Below are positions 52,713 to 60,309 of a stretch of 64,000 bases of DNA, one piece after another. Location of the stretch: positions 310,001-374,000 of the forward strand of contig JAWKJM010000004.1 in assembly GCA_041393775.1 (NCBI GenBank), given 5' to 3'. This DNA is from JADKAV01 sp041393775 (GTDB lineage Bacteria > Actinomycetota > Actinomycetes > S36-B12 > UBA10799). The translations under genes were made by a program, and so were the position numbers. Every line of letters begins with the position of its first letter. Position 1 is the first letter of the stretch. The notes under the pieces are model-generated. The model was not told where the DNA came from. It made no database searches and worked only from the letters and a program-made list of their open reading frames with translations.

Positions 52713-53834
52713 TCAAGAGATGCCGTCAGCCGTGCGCCGCAGAGTCCGGACTTCAGCCGTCGGAGCCGCCTCAAACAAGGCGTCGAGCCGGTCGGCTACC
52801 TCATCGCCGGATGTGTCGAACAGGTGCGAGTACCGATCGAGCGTGAATGCCGCCGACGAATGGCCCGCCCACGTTGACACTTCCTTGACCGATGCCCCGC
52901 CCGCGATCAGCAGGGACACGTACGAATGCCGAAGGTCATGCACCCGGACCCCTTCGAGGCCCGCGCCCCGGACCGCCTGCCGCCAGTGGCGGGCGAACGT
53001 GGCTCGATGCACCGGACCCCCGGACTGGACCGTGAACACGAGCGCGTCAGTGTCCGCCCCCACGAACTCGGCAAGGTGATCCTCAAGGGCACGCATGAGC
53101 GTTCGCGGGATCGGCAGTGTCCGCTTCGACTTGGGCGTCTTGGGCTCGCCGAACGTGATGCTCCCGCCGAGTTCGACCGCCGTCTCAGCGACCGTGATCC
53201 GCCCCCGGAGAGTGTCGATCCGCTTGCGACGTAGCCCCATGAGTTCCCCGTACCGCAAGCCCCCGAACCCCGCCAGCAGGACGGCAGCGCGGTAGCGCGG
53301 GTGCATCGAGTCGGCAACCGCCAAGACCTCGTCGCGGGTCAGGGCGCGCGTCTCGGCGGACCGCTCGGGGGGCAAGGGCACGGACGCGGCAGCATTCACG
53401 GAGAGGCGCCGGTCGGCTACCGCAGCGTCGAACATCTGCCGCAGCGCGAACACGGCTTTCCGGGCAGTCGCGGGGCTGTAACCGGCTGCCAGGAGTTCTC
53501 CGACCCATGCCCGGACCTCGCCGTTCGTGACGCTGGACAGTCGCCGCGTGCCCCACTTGGGGAGTACCTGACGCTCGACCGTGGTCACGAGTCGGGCGAG
53601 GGTCGCAGGGCGCAGGTCCGTGCGGGTGGGAACCCATGCCTCAGCCCACTCCCGGACCGTGATGGAGCCCGACAGCGGATCGAGCCACTCCCCGCGTGCC
53701 TTGGACGTCTCGACCGCCGCGAGGAACCGCTCACCGTCACTCTTGCGGGCGAAGGTGCGGGACCTCTCCCGCCCGTCCGGACCCCGGTAGCGGGCGCGCC
53801 AGCGATTCGGGCCGCGCTTCTCGATGTGAGCCAT
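52713..53834 (-). CDS. int: Tyrosine site-specific integrase
   Basis: The 373-residue protein has an N-terminal AP2-like arm-binding region (RWRARYRGPDGRERSRTF), a SAM-like core-binding domain (TVREWAEAWVPTRTD to about residue 150) and the catalytic domain. The conserved residues are Arg in GFGGLRYGELMGLR, the His-x-x-Arg in VHDLRHSYVSLL, His in WAGHSSAAFTLDRY and the nucleophile Tyr in DRYSHLF. It would recombine the 46-bp att sites. ATG 53834 has GAGGAGGAA upstream, overlapping the end of the HTH gene region. Confidence 0.95.
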   Translation of the reverse strand: MAHIEKRGPNRWRARYRGPDGRERSRTFARKSDGERFLAAVETSKARGEWLDPLSGSITVREWAEAWVPTRTDLRPATLARLVTTVERQVLPKWGTRRLSSVTNGEVRAWVGELLAAGYSPATARKAVFALRQMFDAAVADRRLSVNAAASVPLPPERSAETRALTRDEVLAVADSMHPRYRAAVLLAGFGGLRYGELMGLRRKRIDTLRGRITVAETAVELGGSITFGEPKTPKSKRTLPIPRTLMRALEDHLAEFVGADTDALVFTVQSGGPVHRATFARHWRQAVRGAGLEGVRVHDLRHSYVSLLIAGGASVKEVSTWAGHSSAAFTLDRYSHLFDTSGDEVADRLDALFEAAPTAEVRTLRRTADGIS

Positions 53835-53837
53835 GGG

Positions 53838-54335
53838 TCATTCCTCCTCGTTGTACGGGGCTAGGAGCCCTTGTTTCCGTGCTCGGCTGATGTACCGGTC
53901 CGCCGTCCGGGCGCTGATATTGAGTCGATGGCAGACAGCGGCGCGCGGGGCCTGACCCTGACGTGCGGCGTCTTCGTAGACCGCCGCGACCGCTTCGGGG
54001 GTTGTGACTGCTCTCGACCTCCGTGCCGAAGGTTCGACGGATGGGGCGCCGAGTACGGCCTCTAAGGCGTCGGTAAGTGAGCCCGGCGTGAGATGGGCCA
54101 AGTGGTAAGCGGGCGCGGCCAGCGCGGTGACGGGGAACGTGCGCAGCCGGTTCGCGGTGAGCACGGACTCTGAGCGTCGCGCGCCGCTTCGCGGTTCCAG
54201 TCGGAGACCGATGATCCGTGGCTTGCCGTTGACGAGTTCGGCTCTCACGCTGATGTGGAACGCTTCCCATCCCGGCAAGGGCTCGCTTGGGGTCATCCAT
54301 CCGTCTTCCAGAAAGTCCCACCTCTCAACTTCCAC
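53838..54335 (-). CDS. HTH DNA-binding protein of the element, probable regulator
   Basis: The 165-residue product has a C-terminal helix-turn-helix (AVAAVYEDAARQGQAPRAAV then LNISARTADRYISRARKQG). The N-terminal half is about 100 residues of unknown fold. The GTG at 54335 is preferred because GGGAGG lies 5 nt before it; the frame is open to 54368 with only a TTG. It lies 3 nt upstream of int and is divergent from the xis-like gene, the position of a lysogeny or copy-control regulator. Its true role is inferred from position. Confidence 0.7.
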   Translation of the reverse strand: MEVERWDFLEDGWMTPSEPLPGWEAFHISVRAELVNGKPRIIGLRLEPRSGARRSESVLTANRLRTFPVTALAAPAYHLAHLTPGSLTDALEAVLGAPSVEPSARRSRAVTTPEAVAAVYEDAARQGQAPRAAVCHRLNISARTADRYISRARKQGLLAPYNEEE

Positions 54336-54471
54336 GCGGCCTCCCTTGACGTCACCGTGCGCCAGCAAGATTAGTGGCGCGCTGTAGTTCTAGCGTACGA
54401 CAGACGCGTAGCGCGACACTAGTCGAAACGCGAGGTAATCAAACCCGGCGTCAGACACGAAGGGCAGCATC
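54336..54471. promoter_or_regulatory. Divergent control region between int/HTH and xis/rep operons
   Basis: The 136-bp gap separates the leftward and rightward transcription units. It contains short similar words such as TAGCGTACGAC and GTAGCGCGACAC around 54395-54425, which could be operators. I cannot assign -10 and -35 elements with confidence. Confidence 0.45.
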
Positions 54472-54675
54472 ATGCAGCAGACAACCGCCGATGACACCCG
54501 GCTTTGGACCCTGGCCGAGACTGCCGAGTACCTCAGCCTCAGCCGGTCAGCCCTGTATCGCTGGCGCCTGACCGGGGAGGGGCCTACGGGTATCCGTGTT
54601 GGCTCGGTCGTTCGGTATCGGCCCTCGACCGTGAAGGCATGGGTTGAGGAGCAGGAAGCCCAGGACCGTCACTGA
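54472..54675 (+). CDS. Excisionase-like MerR-type HTH protein
   Basis: The 67-residue protein has the HTH_17/excisionase pattern: LWTLAETAEYLSLSRSALYRW, then TGIRVGSVVRYRPSTVKAWVE. Such proteins bend DNA at att sites for excision or act as AlpA-like activators. GAAGGGCAG precedes the ATG. It is divergent from the HTH/int pair, and the following gene begins 21 nt after its stop. Confidence 0.85.
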   Translation: MQQTTADDTRLWTLAETAEYLSLSRSALYRWRLTGEGPTGIRVGSVVRYRPSTVKAWVEEQEAQDRH

Positions 54676-54696
54676 GCCGCGCAGAGCCAACCGCAC

Positions 54697-55449
54697 ATGA
54701 CCCGCCCGCCCCAACCGTTCCGGTTCCGCTGGGAGCAGACGCTCCGCAGCGACCCGAGCACGGGCGGAACGTTGATGCTCGTCCTGTTAACCCTGGCGAC
54801 CTACGCGGATGCTGACGGAACCCGGATGCTGGCCAGTCAGGCGACATTGGCGACTGGCGCGGGGCTCGGCGTCTCAACTGTCCGTAAGCACCTCAGGGCA
54901 GCCGTAGACGCCGGTTGGCTGACCGTGGTCAGTCGTGGTCATAGGACGTGGGACGGCAAGGGCGTTCCCAGCGAGTACTCCCTCAGCATCCCGCAGGGCG
55001 GCTCCGTCCAACCGCCAGTAGGCGAGCGGTTGGGAGGCGAGTCAACTGCTCGTCCCGTAGCGGTTGAGGCCGACTCAACCGCTCGATCAAAACCCCTCAA
55101 CCGCTCGATTCGACCCCCTCAACTGCTCGCCAATGAGCACCTACCAGAGAGACCAGGAGGACCAGTGAAGCGCGCATACCCGAAGCAATGCGACCAACAT
55201 CAAGCCGCCGTGAATCAACAGGATTGCCGAGGCTGCATGCGCGCCCGGCAAGCCTTCGAGGACGACACGGCAAAGCGTCGGAGCCGTGATGAGAGCGAGC
55301 CCCGATGCGAGGAGCACGAGTTCTACCCAGCAGACAACTGCGGACCGTGCCGAAGCGAGATCATCACGCGCATGCGTCCCCCGGAGTTCATGGGCCGCGT
55401 CTTCACTCGCCCCATGTCAACCGAAGATCACGAAAGGATCGCACAGTGA
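54697..55449 (+). CDS. Helix-turn-helix replication-type protein of the element
   Basis: The 250-residue protein has an N-terminal winged-helix domain (residues about 5-110: LMLVLLTLATYADADGTRM, then GLGVSTVRKHLRAAVDAGWL) like phage replisome-organiser or RepA-type proteins. A Ser/Thr/Arg-rich linker with repeated ERLGGEST/STAR-like words follows. The C-terminal part has Cys/His pairs (CDQHQAAVN, DCRGC, CEEHEF, NCGPC) that may bind two zinc ions. It probably starts element replication, but this is inferred from domain type and position. Confidence 0.7.
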   Translation: MTRPPQPFRFRWEQTLRSDPSTGGTLMLVLLTLATYADADGTRMLASQATLATGAGLGVSTVRKHLRAAVDAGWLTVVSRGHRTWDGKGVPSEYSLSIPQGGSVQPPVGERLGGESTARPVAVEADSTARSKPLNRSIRPPQLLANEHLPERPGGPVKRAYPKQCDQHQAAVNQQDCRGCMRARQAFEDDTAKRRSRDESEPRCEEHEFYPADNCGPCRSEIITRMRPPEFMGRVFTRPMSTEDHERIAQ

Positions 55450-55631
55450 ATGACGGATGGACCCCCGCGAACGAGGCCCGCCTCGCCGCGCTTGAGGCTC
55501 AAGTTGCCGACCGGGCGCCGCTGACCGAGTACGACCAAGGCGCACTGGCAGCACTGGAACGAGGGGCGGACCCCGCCGCCGCTGTCCGGATCGACGCCCT
55601 CCGCGCCCGAGCCGAGCGGGTGGCCGAATGA
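55446..55631 (+). CDS. Small element protein, 61 residues
   Basis: Starts GTG at 55446, overlapping the stop of the previous gene by 4 nt, and its own TGA overlaps the next ATG. The product (NDGWTPANEARLAALEAQ) is acidic, helical and Ala-rich. The overlaps on both sides are the main evidence that it is translated. No family recognised. Confidence 0.6.
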   Translation: MNDGWTPANEARLAALEAQVADRAPLTEYDQGALAALERGADPAAAVRIDALRARAERVAE

Positions 55632-56332
55632 CCCCCGACCTCACCCGTTACCCCGCGTGGAACGACTACCTCGAACGCGAGGCGGACCTCACGGGCAAGA
55701 TTGCCGAGGCCCAAGCCGCCCTCCGGCAGAAGTTCACCCGGAACACCGAGGCTCACGAGTCGTGGAGAGCCGAACGCGCGGAGGCTCACGCAGAAGGCCG
55801 CCCCGCCCCGCCCGAACCGCTGCCGCCCGAGGACCCGACCCCGGAGCGGGACCTCATCTCTGCTCTGGCCCGACAGCGTGCCGACCTTGACCGTGACCGG
55901 CGCAGTGCCCTCGCCGCGATAGCCCCCGATCTGGAAGCCGAGTGGCAGGAGGCTCTACCCCGGCTCGCCGAAGCGGTGCGAGCCACTCCGGTAGGCGTAC
56001 TTCCCGCCCGGCTCCGGGAAGTACGCAACTGGCATCGCACCCTGCATGCCGCTCGCCTCGCGGTCGAAACCGCCGACCCGAACGCTCGGGAGATTGACGG
56101 GCCGAGTACCCGCATGCGCGACGGGATCGACCTTCCCGACCTCCTCGACCTCGCCGAAGGCGTGGACCTCTGCGCCGCCCGCCCGCCCGTGCGAGTGTCC
56201 GAAAGCGAACCGACCCGTATGGAGTTCGAGCCGCTCGACAACGGGGGCGTACGTCTCGGGTTGGAGCCACGACAGGCATTCGGGATCGCCCCGCCGATGC
56301 GCCGTGCAACTGGGCGCCCCGGCGAAATCTGA
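55628..56332 (+). CDS. Unknown element protein, 234 residues
   Basis: The first about 135 residues are charged and helical with coiled-coil character (NDYLEREADLTGKIAEAQAA and ALARQRADLDRDRRSALAAI). The rest is Pro/Arg-rich with VRNWHRTLHAARLAVE and a short beta-like tail. There are no membrane segments. It is in the middle of the rightward operon, coupled to the gene before (ATGA) and 6 nt from the gene after. I recognise no domain. Confidence 0.65.
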   Translation: MTPDLTRYPAWNDYLEREADLTGKIAEAQAALRQKFTRNTEAHESWRAERAEAHAEGRPAPPEPLPPEDPTPERDLISALARQRADLDRDRRSALAAIAPDLEAEWQEALPRLAEAVRATPVGVLPARLREVRNWHRTLHAARLAVETADPNAREIDGPSTRMRDGIDLPDLLDLAEGVDLCAARPPVRVSESEPTRMEFEPLDNGGVRLGLEPRQAFGIAPPMRRATGRPGEI

Positions 56333-56338
56333 CCGCCG

Positions 56339-56749
56339 ATGACCGAGAATGACCGACTCACCGCGAAACAGGCGCAGGCCGTCGCCGCTCTGATCGCCCA
56401 CCCGAACGCCAGAGCCGCCGCTCAGGCCGTCGGAGTCAGTGAGCGCACGTTGAATCGCTGGCGCAACTCTGAGCCGTTCAGGGAGGCTCACAGAGCCGCT
56501 TCAGAGGCCGTATGGGATGACGCCCTCACAGAACTCCGAGCGGGGCAACTCGCAGCTGTACGGGCGCTCAGGGACGCGCTACTTGCGCCTGCTGTCGCCG
56601 ACCGGATCAGAGCCGCCCGCGCCTTGCTCGACCTTGGTATCCGGGCCGCCGAGTCCGACCTCGACCGCCGACTGACTGCATTGGAGGAAACATGGCCCGC
56701 CGACGATTGGCCGACCGGTTGGCACGCCTTGAGACTCGCCGGACGGTGA
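56339..56749 (+). CDS. HTH protein similar to terminase small subunits
   Basis: The 136-residue protein has the phBC6A51-type helix-turn-helix seen in phage terminase small subunits: LTAKQAQAVAALIAHPNARA, then AVGVSERTLNRWRNSEPFREA. A long helix follows. No large terminase subunit is present in the element. In phage satellites, a lone small terminase-like protein can redirect packaging of a helper phage, so the gene is compatible with a satellite, but many such HTH proteins have other roles. Confidence 0.68.
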   Translation: MTENDRLTAKQAQAVAALIAHPNARAAAQAVGVSERTLNRWRNSEPFREAHRAASEAVWDDALTELRAGQLAAVRALRDALLAPAVADRIRAARALLDLGIRAAESDLDRRLTALEETWPADDWPTGWHALRLAGR

Positions 56750-56898
56750 CCGATCCCGTTGTCTACTTGTCAGAGGAAGCCTCTGCTCTGGGGCGGGAAC
56801 TGATGGCGACCTTCCAAGAACCAGAGACACCCGACGTAATCGACCGGCGAATCGAGCTTGCCCGTCGGCTGCATGAAATCCTGCCGCCCGAGGTGTGA
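56692..56898 (+). CDS. Small element protein, 68 residues, overlapping the previous gene
   Basis: ATG 56692 has the strong site GGAGGAAAC directly upstream. The frame overlaps the HTH gene by 58 nt in another frame. The product (MARRRLADRLARLETRR) is helical, basic at the start and acidic later. It closes the rightward operon and is convergent with the methyltransferase gene, 44 bp away. No family recognised. Confidence 0.6.
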   Translation: MARRRLADRLARLETRRTVTDPVVYLSEEASALGRELMATFQEPETPDVIDRRIELARRLHEILPPEV

Positions 56899-56942
56899 CT
56901 CACCGCACTCAGACGGGCGAGGTGCACCCGCAATGAGCGTGG

Positions 56943-58706
56943 TCACTCTTCCATCAGGTCGCCTGGCTCCTCTTCTGCTGTGAACATCAATTGCACACCT
57001 TCGTCCCTAGATCGCCTCTTGGCCTCGGTGTATGGCGGGATGATGGGCGGAAGCTGAGGCTTCTTTCCTTGGAGCAGCTCTTCCACACTCAGGATCTGAG
57101 TACGTGGGTATGGGTTTCCGAGCCAGTCACGATACATTCCGGACGTCATCGCCTCCTTTAGCATGCCGGAGCTGGGCTTGTGCATAACGATGAGGATGCC
57201 TACCTCGGCATTCTTTGCCTTCCCTACGGTGCCCTGTAGCTCACGAACCATCGCTGGGTTTACGTGCTTGCCGCCCTTGACCGAAACGATGGCCTGAGCG
57301 CGGGTTTTGGCACCGGTGGTAAACACCACAATGCCGTCCTTGCCTTTGTCGCCGACCTGCTTCTCGTTGGGCGTGCCACGGACGAGTGAGACCGCCCAAC
57401 GTTCGAAGTCGAACGGCGAATGGTCGAACAGGTCGTGAGCGCTTTGTAGATCCGCAGGGACGCCTTGGACGTCGTAGGTTGCGTCGATCTGATCGCCGTG
57501 CGTCTGGCGCAAGCGGTTCCGAATGAGGTCAATCGCCAGATACGTGATGTCGATGCCGATCCACCGTCGATCCAGGTTCACCGCTGCATCCAGCGCGGTT
57601 CCGCAGCCGCAGAACGGATCGAGGACCAAACCGCCTTCGGGGCACGACGACTTGATGATCCGCTCCAGTAGACCAATGGGTTTCTGCGTGGGGTAACCGA
57701 GCCGCTCGGGGTCTGTCGGCCCGAGGTATGCCACATCCTGATCTATGCAGTCGTCAGTGCCAGCCAGGCAGCCCGCAGTGCCTGGCTGGTAGGTCCAAAT
57801 ATCTCCGAGGGGGTTGCCGTCTCCTTCCTCCAGATAGCGCACAGGTGTAGGCCAGGCGTTGCCTTCGACGGTCTCGATCAGCCCCGCTTTGTAGGCCGCC
57901 TCCAACTTGTCGAGCACGCCCAGAGTGGCGAACTCGGGCGGCATCTGGGCAGTCAGAAAGCCCGGGATTGCCCAATGGCGGTTCTTCTTCGCCGGGTCAA
58001 ATCCTCGCCAAGGTTGGCTGGACTCACCCCCACCAGCCCCAGCTCCCGTGAGTACGTTGCCGCCGCTCGTGAACAGCCATCTGCCGTCAGGCTGCTTTCG
58101 GTACCGCTTGGTGACGTGTTCCAAGGTGTAAGGGCGGCGAATGACGTCAAAGAAATAGTCGTTCGTCTTCGTGTAGAAGAGAATCACGTCGTGCAAAGGG
58201 CCGAAGCTCTTGCGCGGTGTGTGGGCGCCTGTCCTACGCCAGATGATCTCGTTGCGGAAGTTCTTTGCGCCGAAGATGCAGTCGAGGATGACCTTCAGGT
58301 AGTGGCTGGCCGTCGGGTCGCAGTGGATATATAGGCTCCCGGACGGCTTGAGCACCTTCTGGAGTTCAACGAGCCGAGGCGTCATGTGCACGAGATAGGC
58401 CATGAGGTCGCTCTCCTGGAGTAGGCCTCTCAAAGCCTCAAGAGCGTCAGCCACGTTGGGAGGGAGCCCGCCGCCCTGAGTGAGGTCCGCATAGATGGTC
58501 TGGACGTCGTTCGACCACTTCCAGGTGTCGTCGAATGCCTGGATTTGGGCGGCTGCGTCGGCAGCCTCGCTGAAGATCACGTTGTAAACCCGGTTGCTGT
58601 TGAACGGGGGGTCGAGGTAGATCAGGTCTACGCTGTTGGCCGGGATCTCTCCCGAACGCAGCACATCTAGATTGTCGCCGTAGTAGAGCTTGTTGCGTTC
58701 ATCCAC
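56943..58706 (-). CDS. DNA methyltransferase fused to a restriction-nuclease-like domain
   Basis: The 587-residue protein has a beta-class amino-methyltransferase core. Motif IV is DLIYLDPPFNSN near the N-terminus, and motif I is LDPFCGCGTALDAA in the second half (near residue 390), the order of type III and many type II N6-adenine enzymes. After about residue 450 comes an Mrr/restriction-type domain (FDFERWAVSLVRG, DKGKDGIVVF, AIVSVKGGKH) with the Asp and Lys of a PD-(D/E)xK site. Ser replaces the usual Glu or Gln before Val-Lys. The GTG at 58706 follows TACGGT by 7 nt. Modification and cleavage in one chain would resemble type IIG systems. Confidence 0.8.
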   Translation of the reverse strand: MDERNKLYYGDNLDVLRSGEIPANSVDLIYLDPPFNSNRVYNVIFSEAADAAAQIQAFDDTWKWSNDVQTIYADLTQGGGLPPNVADALEALRGLLQESDLMAYLVHMTPRLVELQKVLKPSGSLYIHCDPTASHYLKVILDCIFGAKNFRNEIIWRRTGAHTPRKSFGPLHDVILFYTKTNDYFFDVIRRPYTLEHVTKRYRKQPDGRWLFTSGGNVLTGAGAGGGESSQPWRGFDPAKKNRHWAIPGFLTAQMPPEFATLGVLDKLEAAYKAGLIETVEGNAWPTPVRYLEEGDGNPLGDIWTYQPGTAGCLAGTDDCIDQDVAYLGPTDPERLGYPTQKPIGLLERIIKSSCPEGGLVLDPFCGCGTALDAAVNLDRRWIGIDITYLAIDLIRNRLRQTHGDQIDATYDVQGVPADLQSAHDLFDHSPFDFERWAVSLVRGTPNEKQVGDKGKDGIVVFTTGAKTRAQAIVSVKGGKHVNPAMVRELQGTVGKAKNAEVGILIVMHKPSSGMLKEAMTSGMYRDWLGNPYPRTQILSVEELLQGKKPQLPPIIPPYTEAKRRSRDEGVQLMFTAEEEPGDLMEE

Positions 58707-59048
58707 CGTCCTAACCGTAGGGATGCTCGTGGCTTGAGGGGAGGAAGGCGCGCCGGACCCCGAGTGATGGCTCGTCAAGAGTTGTCGGGAACCCCTCACA
58801 CCACCCCCTCACGATGGCTCACAACTCGACACCACTGGCCAGCACGCCCCAGAGGGCCGCTCGGGGCCTCTCAGGTCCTTGTGTCCCACGTCGAGAGGTG
58901 GATCTCCACCGCCTGCCCGAGCAGCGCGCCTGCGTCAGCCGGAGTCACGCCGAGCGAGTGCAGCCAGAATGGACCAGGCTCGCCTGGCAACACGTTGGCC
59001 TCACTAGGGATCTCGGTGGGGCACGACGGGCGGGATACAGCGGACTTA
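58707..59048. other. 342-bp gap between the methyltransferase and Mrr genes
   Basis: I see no convincing gene. ORFs on the plus strand (for example from 58734 or 58814) lack a ribosome site and family resemblance. The minus-strand hexamer ACCGTA region at 58714-58719 is the promoter of the methyltransferase gene. A pair of oppositely oriented words around 58765-58780 and 58815-58830 (GTCAAGAGTTGT and ACAACTCGAC) could form an imperfect hairpin. Confidence 0.5.
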
Positions 59049-59903
59049 CTAGATTGCGCCCAGCTCTTGGTGGTTGATCTCGACCTCACGGACCACTCGC
59101 TCGGTTACGTTCACCCCAATGCCGTAGTCGGCAAGAAGGTCACACAAAGTGGCCCCGTCGACCAGATCGACCGGGGGCGCTCCGTCTCGACTGGCCTCGG
59201 CCTTTGCCTCCGCTGTGAAAGTCGCGGTCGTGATTAGCAGCCCCTTCTCCCCTCGGCCTGCCATCGCGCCCCGGAAGTCTCGTATCTCCTTTGACCCGAC
59301 ACTGTTCCGCCACCGCTTCGCCTGAAAGAAGACCGGAAACGAAACGAGACTCAGGCGGTACACGCCAACGCCGTCGAGTCCTCCATCACCGGACTTTCCG
59401 AGTACCTGGGTGCGACTGAAGCCAGCCTCGCGCAACACTCGCCGACACAGGCGCTCGAAGGCATCCGGCTCCATCTCAAGCAGAGCTTCCAGCAGCCGAT
59501 CCTGCCACGACAACTCGCCATCGTCGGGATCTCCGTCTTCGTTCGATGCCACGTGAGCCGCTTCGCGCTTCTTCCTCATCCGGGTCAGGTACTCATTTCG
59601 CAGAGGCTTGATCTCCTGCTCAGTGACCTCCCGGCCCTTCAGGGTCAACGCCCAAACGCCGCGCTCAGTATTCGTCGCGAGCCCCATGCCCTTGAGGTAG
59701 GTCCGCGCCCAATGCAGGCGGTAGCCAATCTCGGTCATGGGACCGCCTTGGTGCAGGATCGACTGCTGCTCTTCGGTGAATCCCATTTGCTCAGCCACGG
59801 CAGCCTCTATCTCGGAGATCGACCCTGAACCGCCGAGGCTCCTCAGCGCCAGAAGGGCAGGCCAATGGAACTCGTTGTACTTCGGCAGGTCAGTCCCAGA
59901 CAT
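59049..59903 (-). CDS. mrr: Mrr-like restriction endonuclease
   Basis: The 284-residue protein has the Mrr_N winged-helix domain (PKYNEFHWPALLALRSLGG to about residue 95) and the Mrr catalytic domain. The second contains FERLCRRVLREAGFSRTQVLG, the metal-binding Asp in SGDGGLDGVG and the Gln-x-Lys in VFFQAKRWR. Mrr proteins are type IV enzymes that cut modified DNA. The start may be ATG 59903 (GGAG 4 nt upstream) or ATG 59912; the longer frame to 60029 would run into candidate arm sites and has no conserved residues. An Mrr enzyme beside a methyltransferase implies either that it spares the element's own modification or that it needs a different one. Confidence 0.88.
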   Translation of the reverse strand: MSGTDLPKYNEFHWPALLALRSLGGSGSISEIEAAVAEQMGFTEEQQSILHQGGPMTEIGYRLHWARTYLKGMGLATNTERGVWALTLKGREVTEQEIKPLRNEYLTRMRKKREAAHVASNEDGDPDDGELSWQDRLLEALLEMEPDAFERLCRRVLREAGFSRTQVLGKSGDGGLDGVGVYRLSLVSFPVFFQAKRWRNSVGSKEIRDFRGAMAGRGEKGLLITTATFTAEAKAEASRDGAPPVDLVDGATLCDLLADYGIGVNVTERVVREVEINHQELGAI

Positions 59904-60033
59904 GCTCTCCATTAGATCGGCGTCGGTAGCCTCAACGCCCGGCAAACCTGGCGATGGGTGCTCGTACCAGCGCGCAGAAGGCCATTCCAACCGAATGGCC
60001 GATGTGGACGGGCGGGGCTGTCCGGTCACGCAT

Positions 60034-60062
60034 CAGGCCGCGCTCAGGCCGCACGAGGCCGC
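60034..60062. repeat. Three CAGGCCGC-type repeats near attR, candidate integrase arm sites
   Basis: CAGGCCGC at 60034 and 60045 and GAGGCCGCT near 60055 have the same 10-11 bp spacing and orientation as 52640-52668. The array lies about 120 bp inside the right end. The remaining gap 60068-60182 holds a short inverted word pair (GAAAACCCTTGAC and GACAAGAGTTTCC) and no gene. Confidence 0.6.
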
Positions 60063-60182
60063 TAAACACGTCTGAAGCGATCCAAAGCGCGAAACACCCG
60101 CATAGCCCCGAAAACCCTTGACTGACAAGAGTTTCCGGTCGGTTTTCCCGAGGGTTCGAACGCCCTCTGTCAAGCCCCCTAA

Positions 60183-60228
60183 ACGCCCTCTCAAGGCGGT
60201 AGCGCGGGTTCGAATCCCGTCGGGGCTA
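60183..60228 (+). other. Right attachment site (attR), 46-bp copy of the tRNA-Glu 3' part
   Basis: Identical to 52523-52568. It lacks the acceptor 5' strand and D arm, so it is not a functional tRNA. It is directly followed by the original tRNA-Glu terminator. Confidence 0.92.
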
Positions 60229-60232
60229 CGGC

Positions 60233-60268
60233 GAATGGTCCCCACCTGGATAACGGGTGGGGACCATT
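60233..60268 (+). terminator. Original terminator of tRNA-Glu, stranded beyond attR
   Basis: AATGGTCCCCACC and GGTGGGGACCATT pair perfectly over 13 bp around a 10-nt loop, and a short T-rich segment follows (GTCCTTTATT). It begins 4 nt after the att core, the expected place for a tRNA terminator before integration. Confidence 0.82.
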
Positions 60269-60309
60269 GTCCTTTATTCGCAACTTGTTGCGACACCTTT
60301 CCCGCGGTC

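Larger units (their letters stand above)
52523..60228. mobile_element. 7.7-kb integrative element in tRNA-Glu, satellite or genomic-island type
   Basis: Bounded by perfect 46-bp direct repeats (52523-52568 and 60183-60228). Gene order is integrase and an HTH protein on the minus strand, divergent from an excisionase-like protein, a replication-type HTH protein and four small genes on the plus strand. A methyltransferase-nuclease fusion and an Mrr-like nuclease then lie on the minus strand at the far end. No capsid, portal, tail or conjugation gene is present. The int/regulator versus xis/rep layout with cargo next to the distal att site resembles phage-inducible islands (PICI) and pSAM2-like elements; assignment is inference. 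Confidence 0.88.

Noticed and set aside
58734..59237. Plus-strand ORF between the methyltransferase and Mrr genes
   Set aside because: It runs into the Mrr gene on the opposite strand, lacks a ribosome site and a -10 hexamer at 6-7 nt, and has no recognisable domain.
52523..60228. Complete prophage
   Set aside because: No portal, capsid, tail, large terminase or lysis gene is present, and the length is only 7.7 kb. Conjugation genes are absent too.
60183..60228. Second tRNA-Glu gene
   Set aside because: Only the anticodon-to-3' part is present; the acceptor 5' strand and D arm are missing. It is the attR copy.
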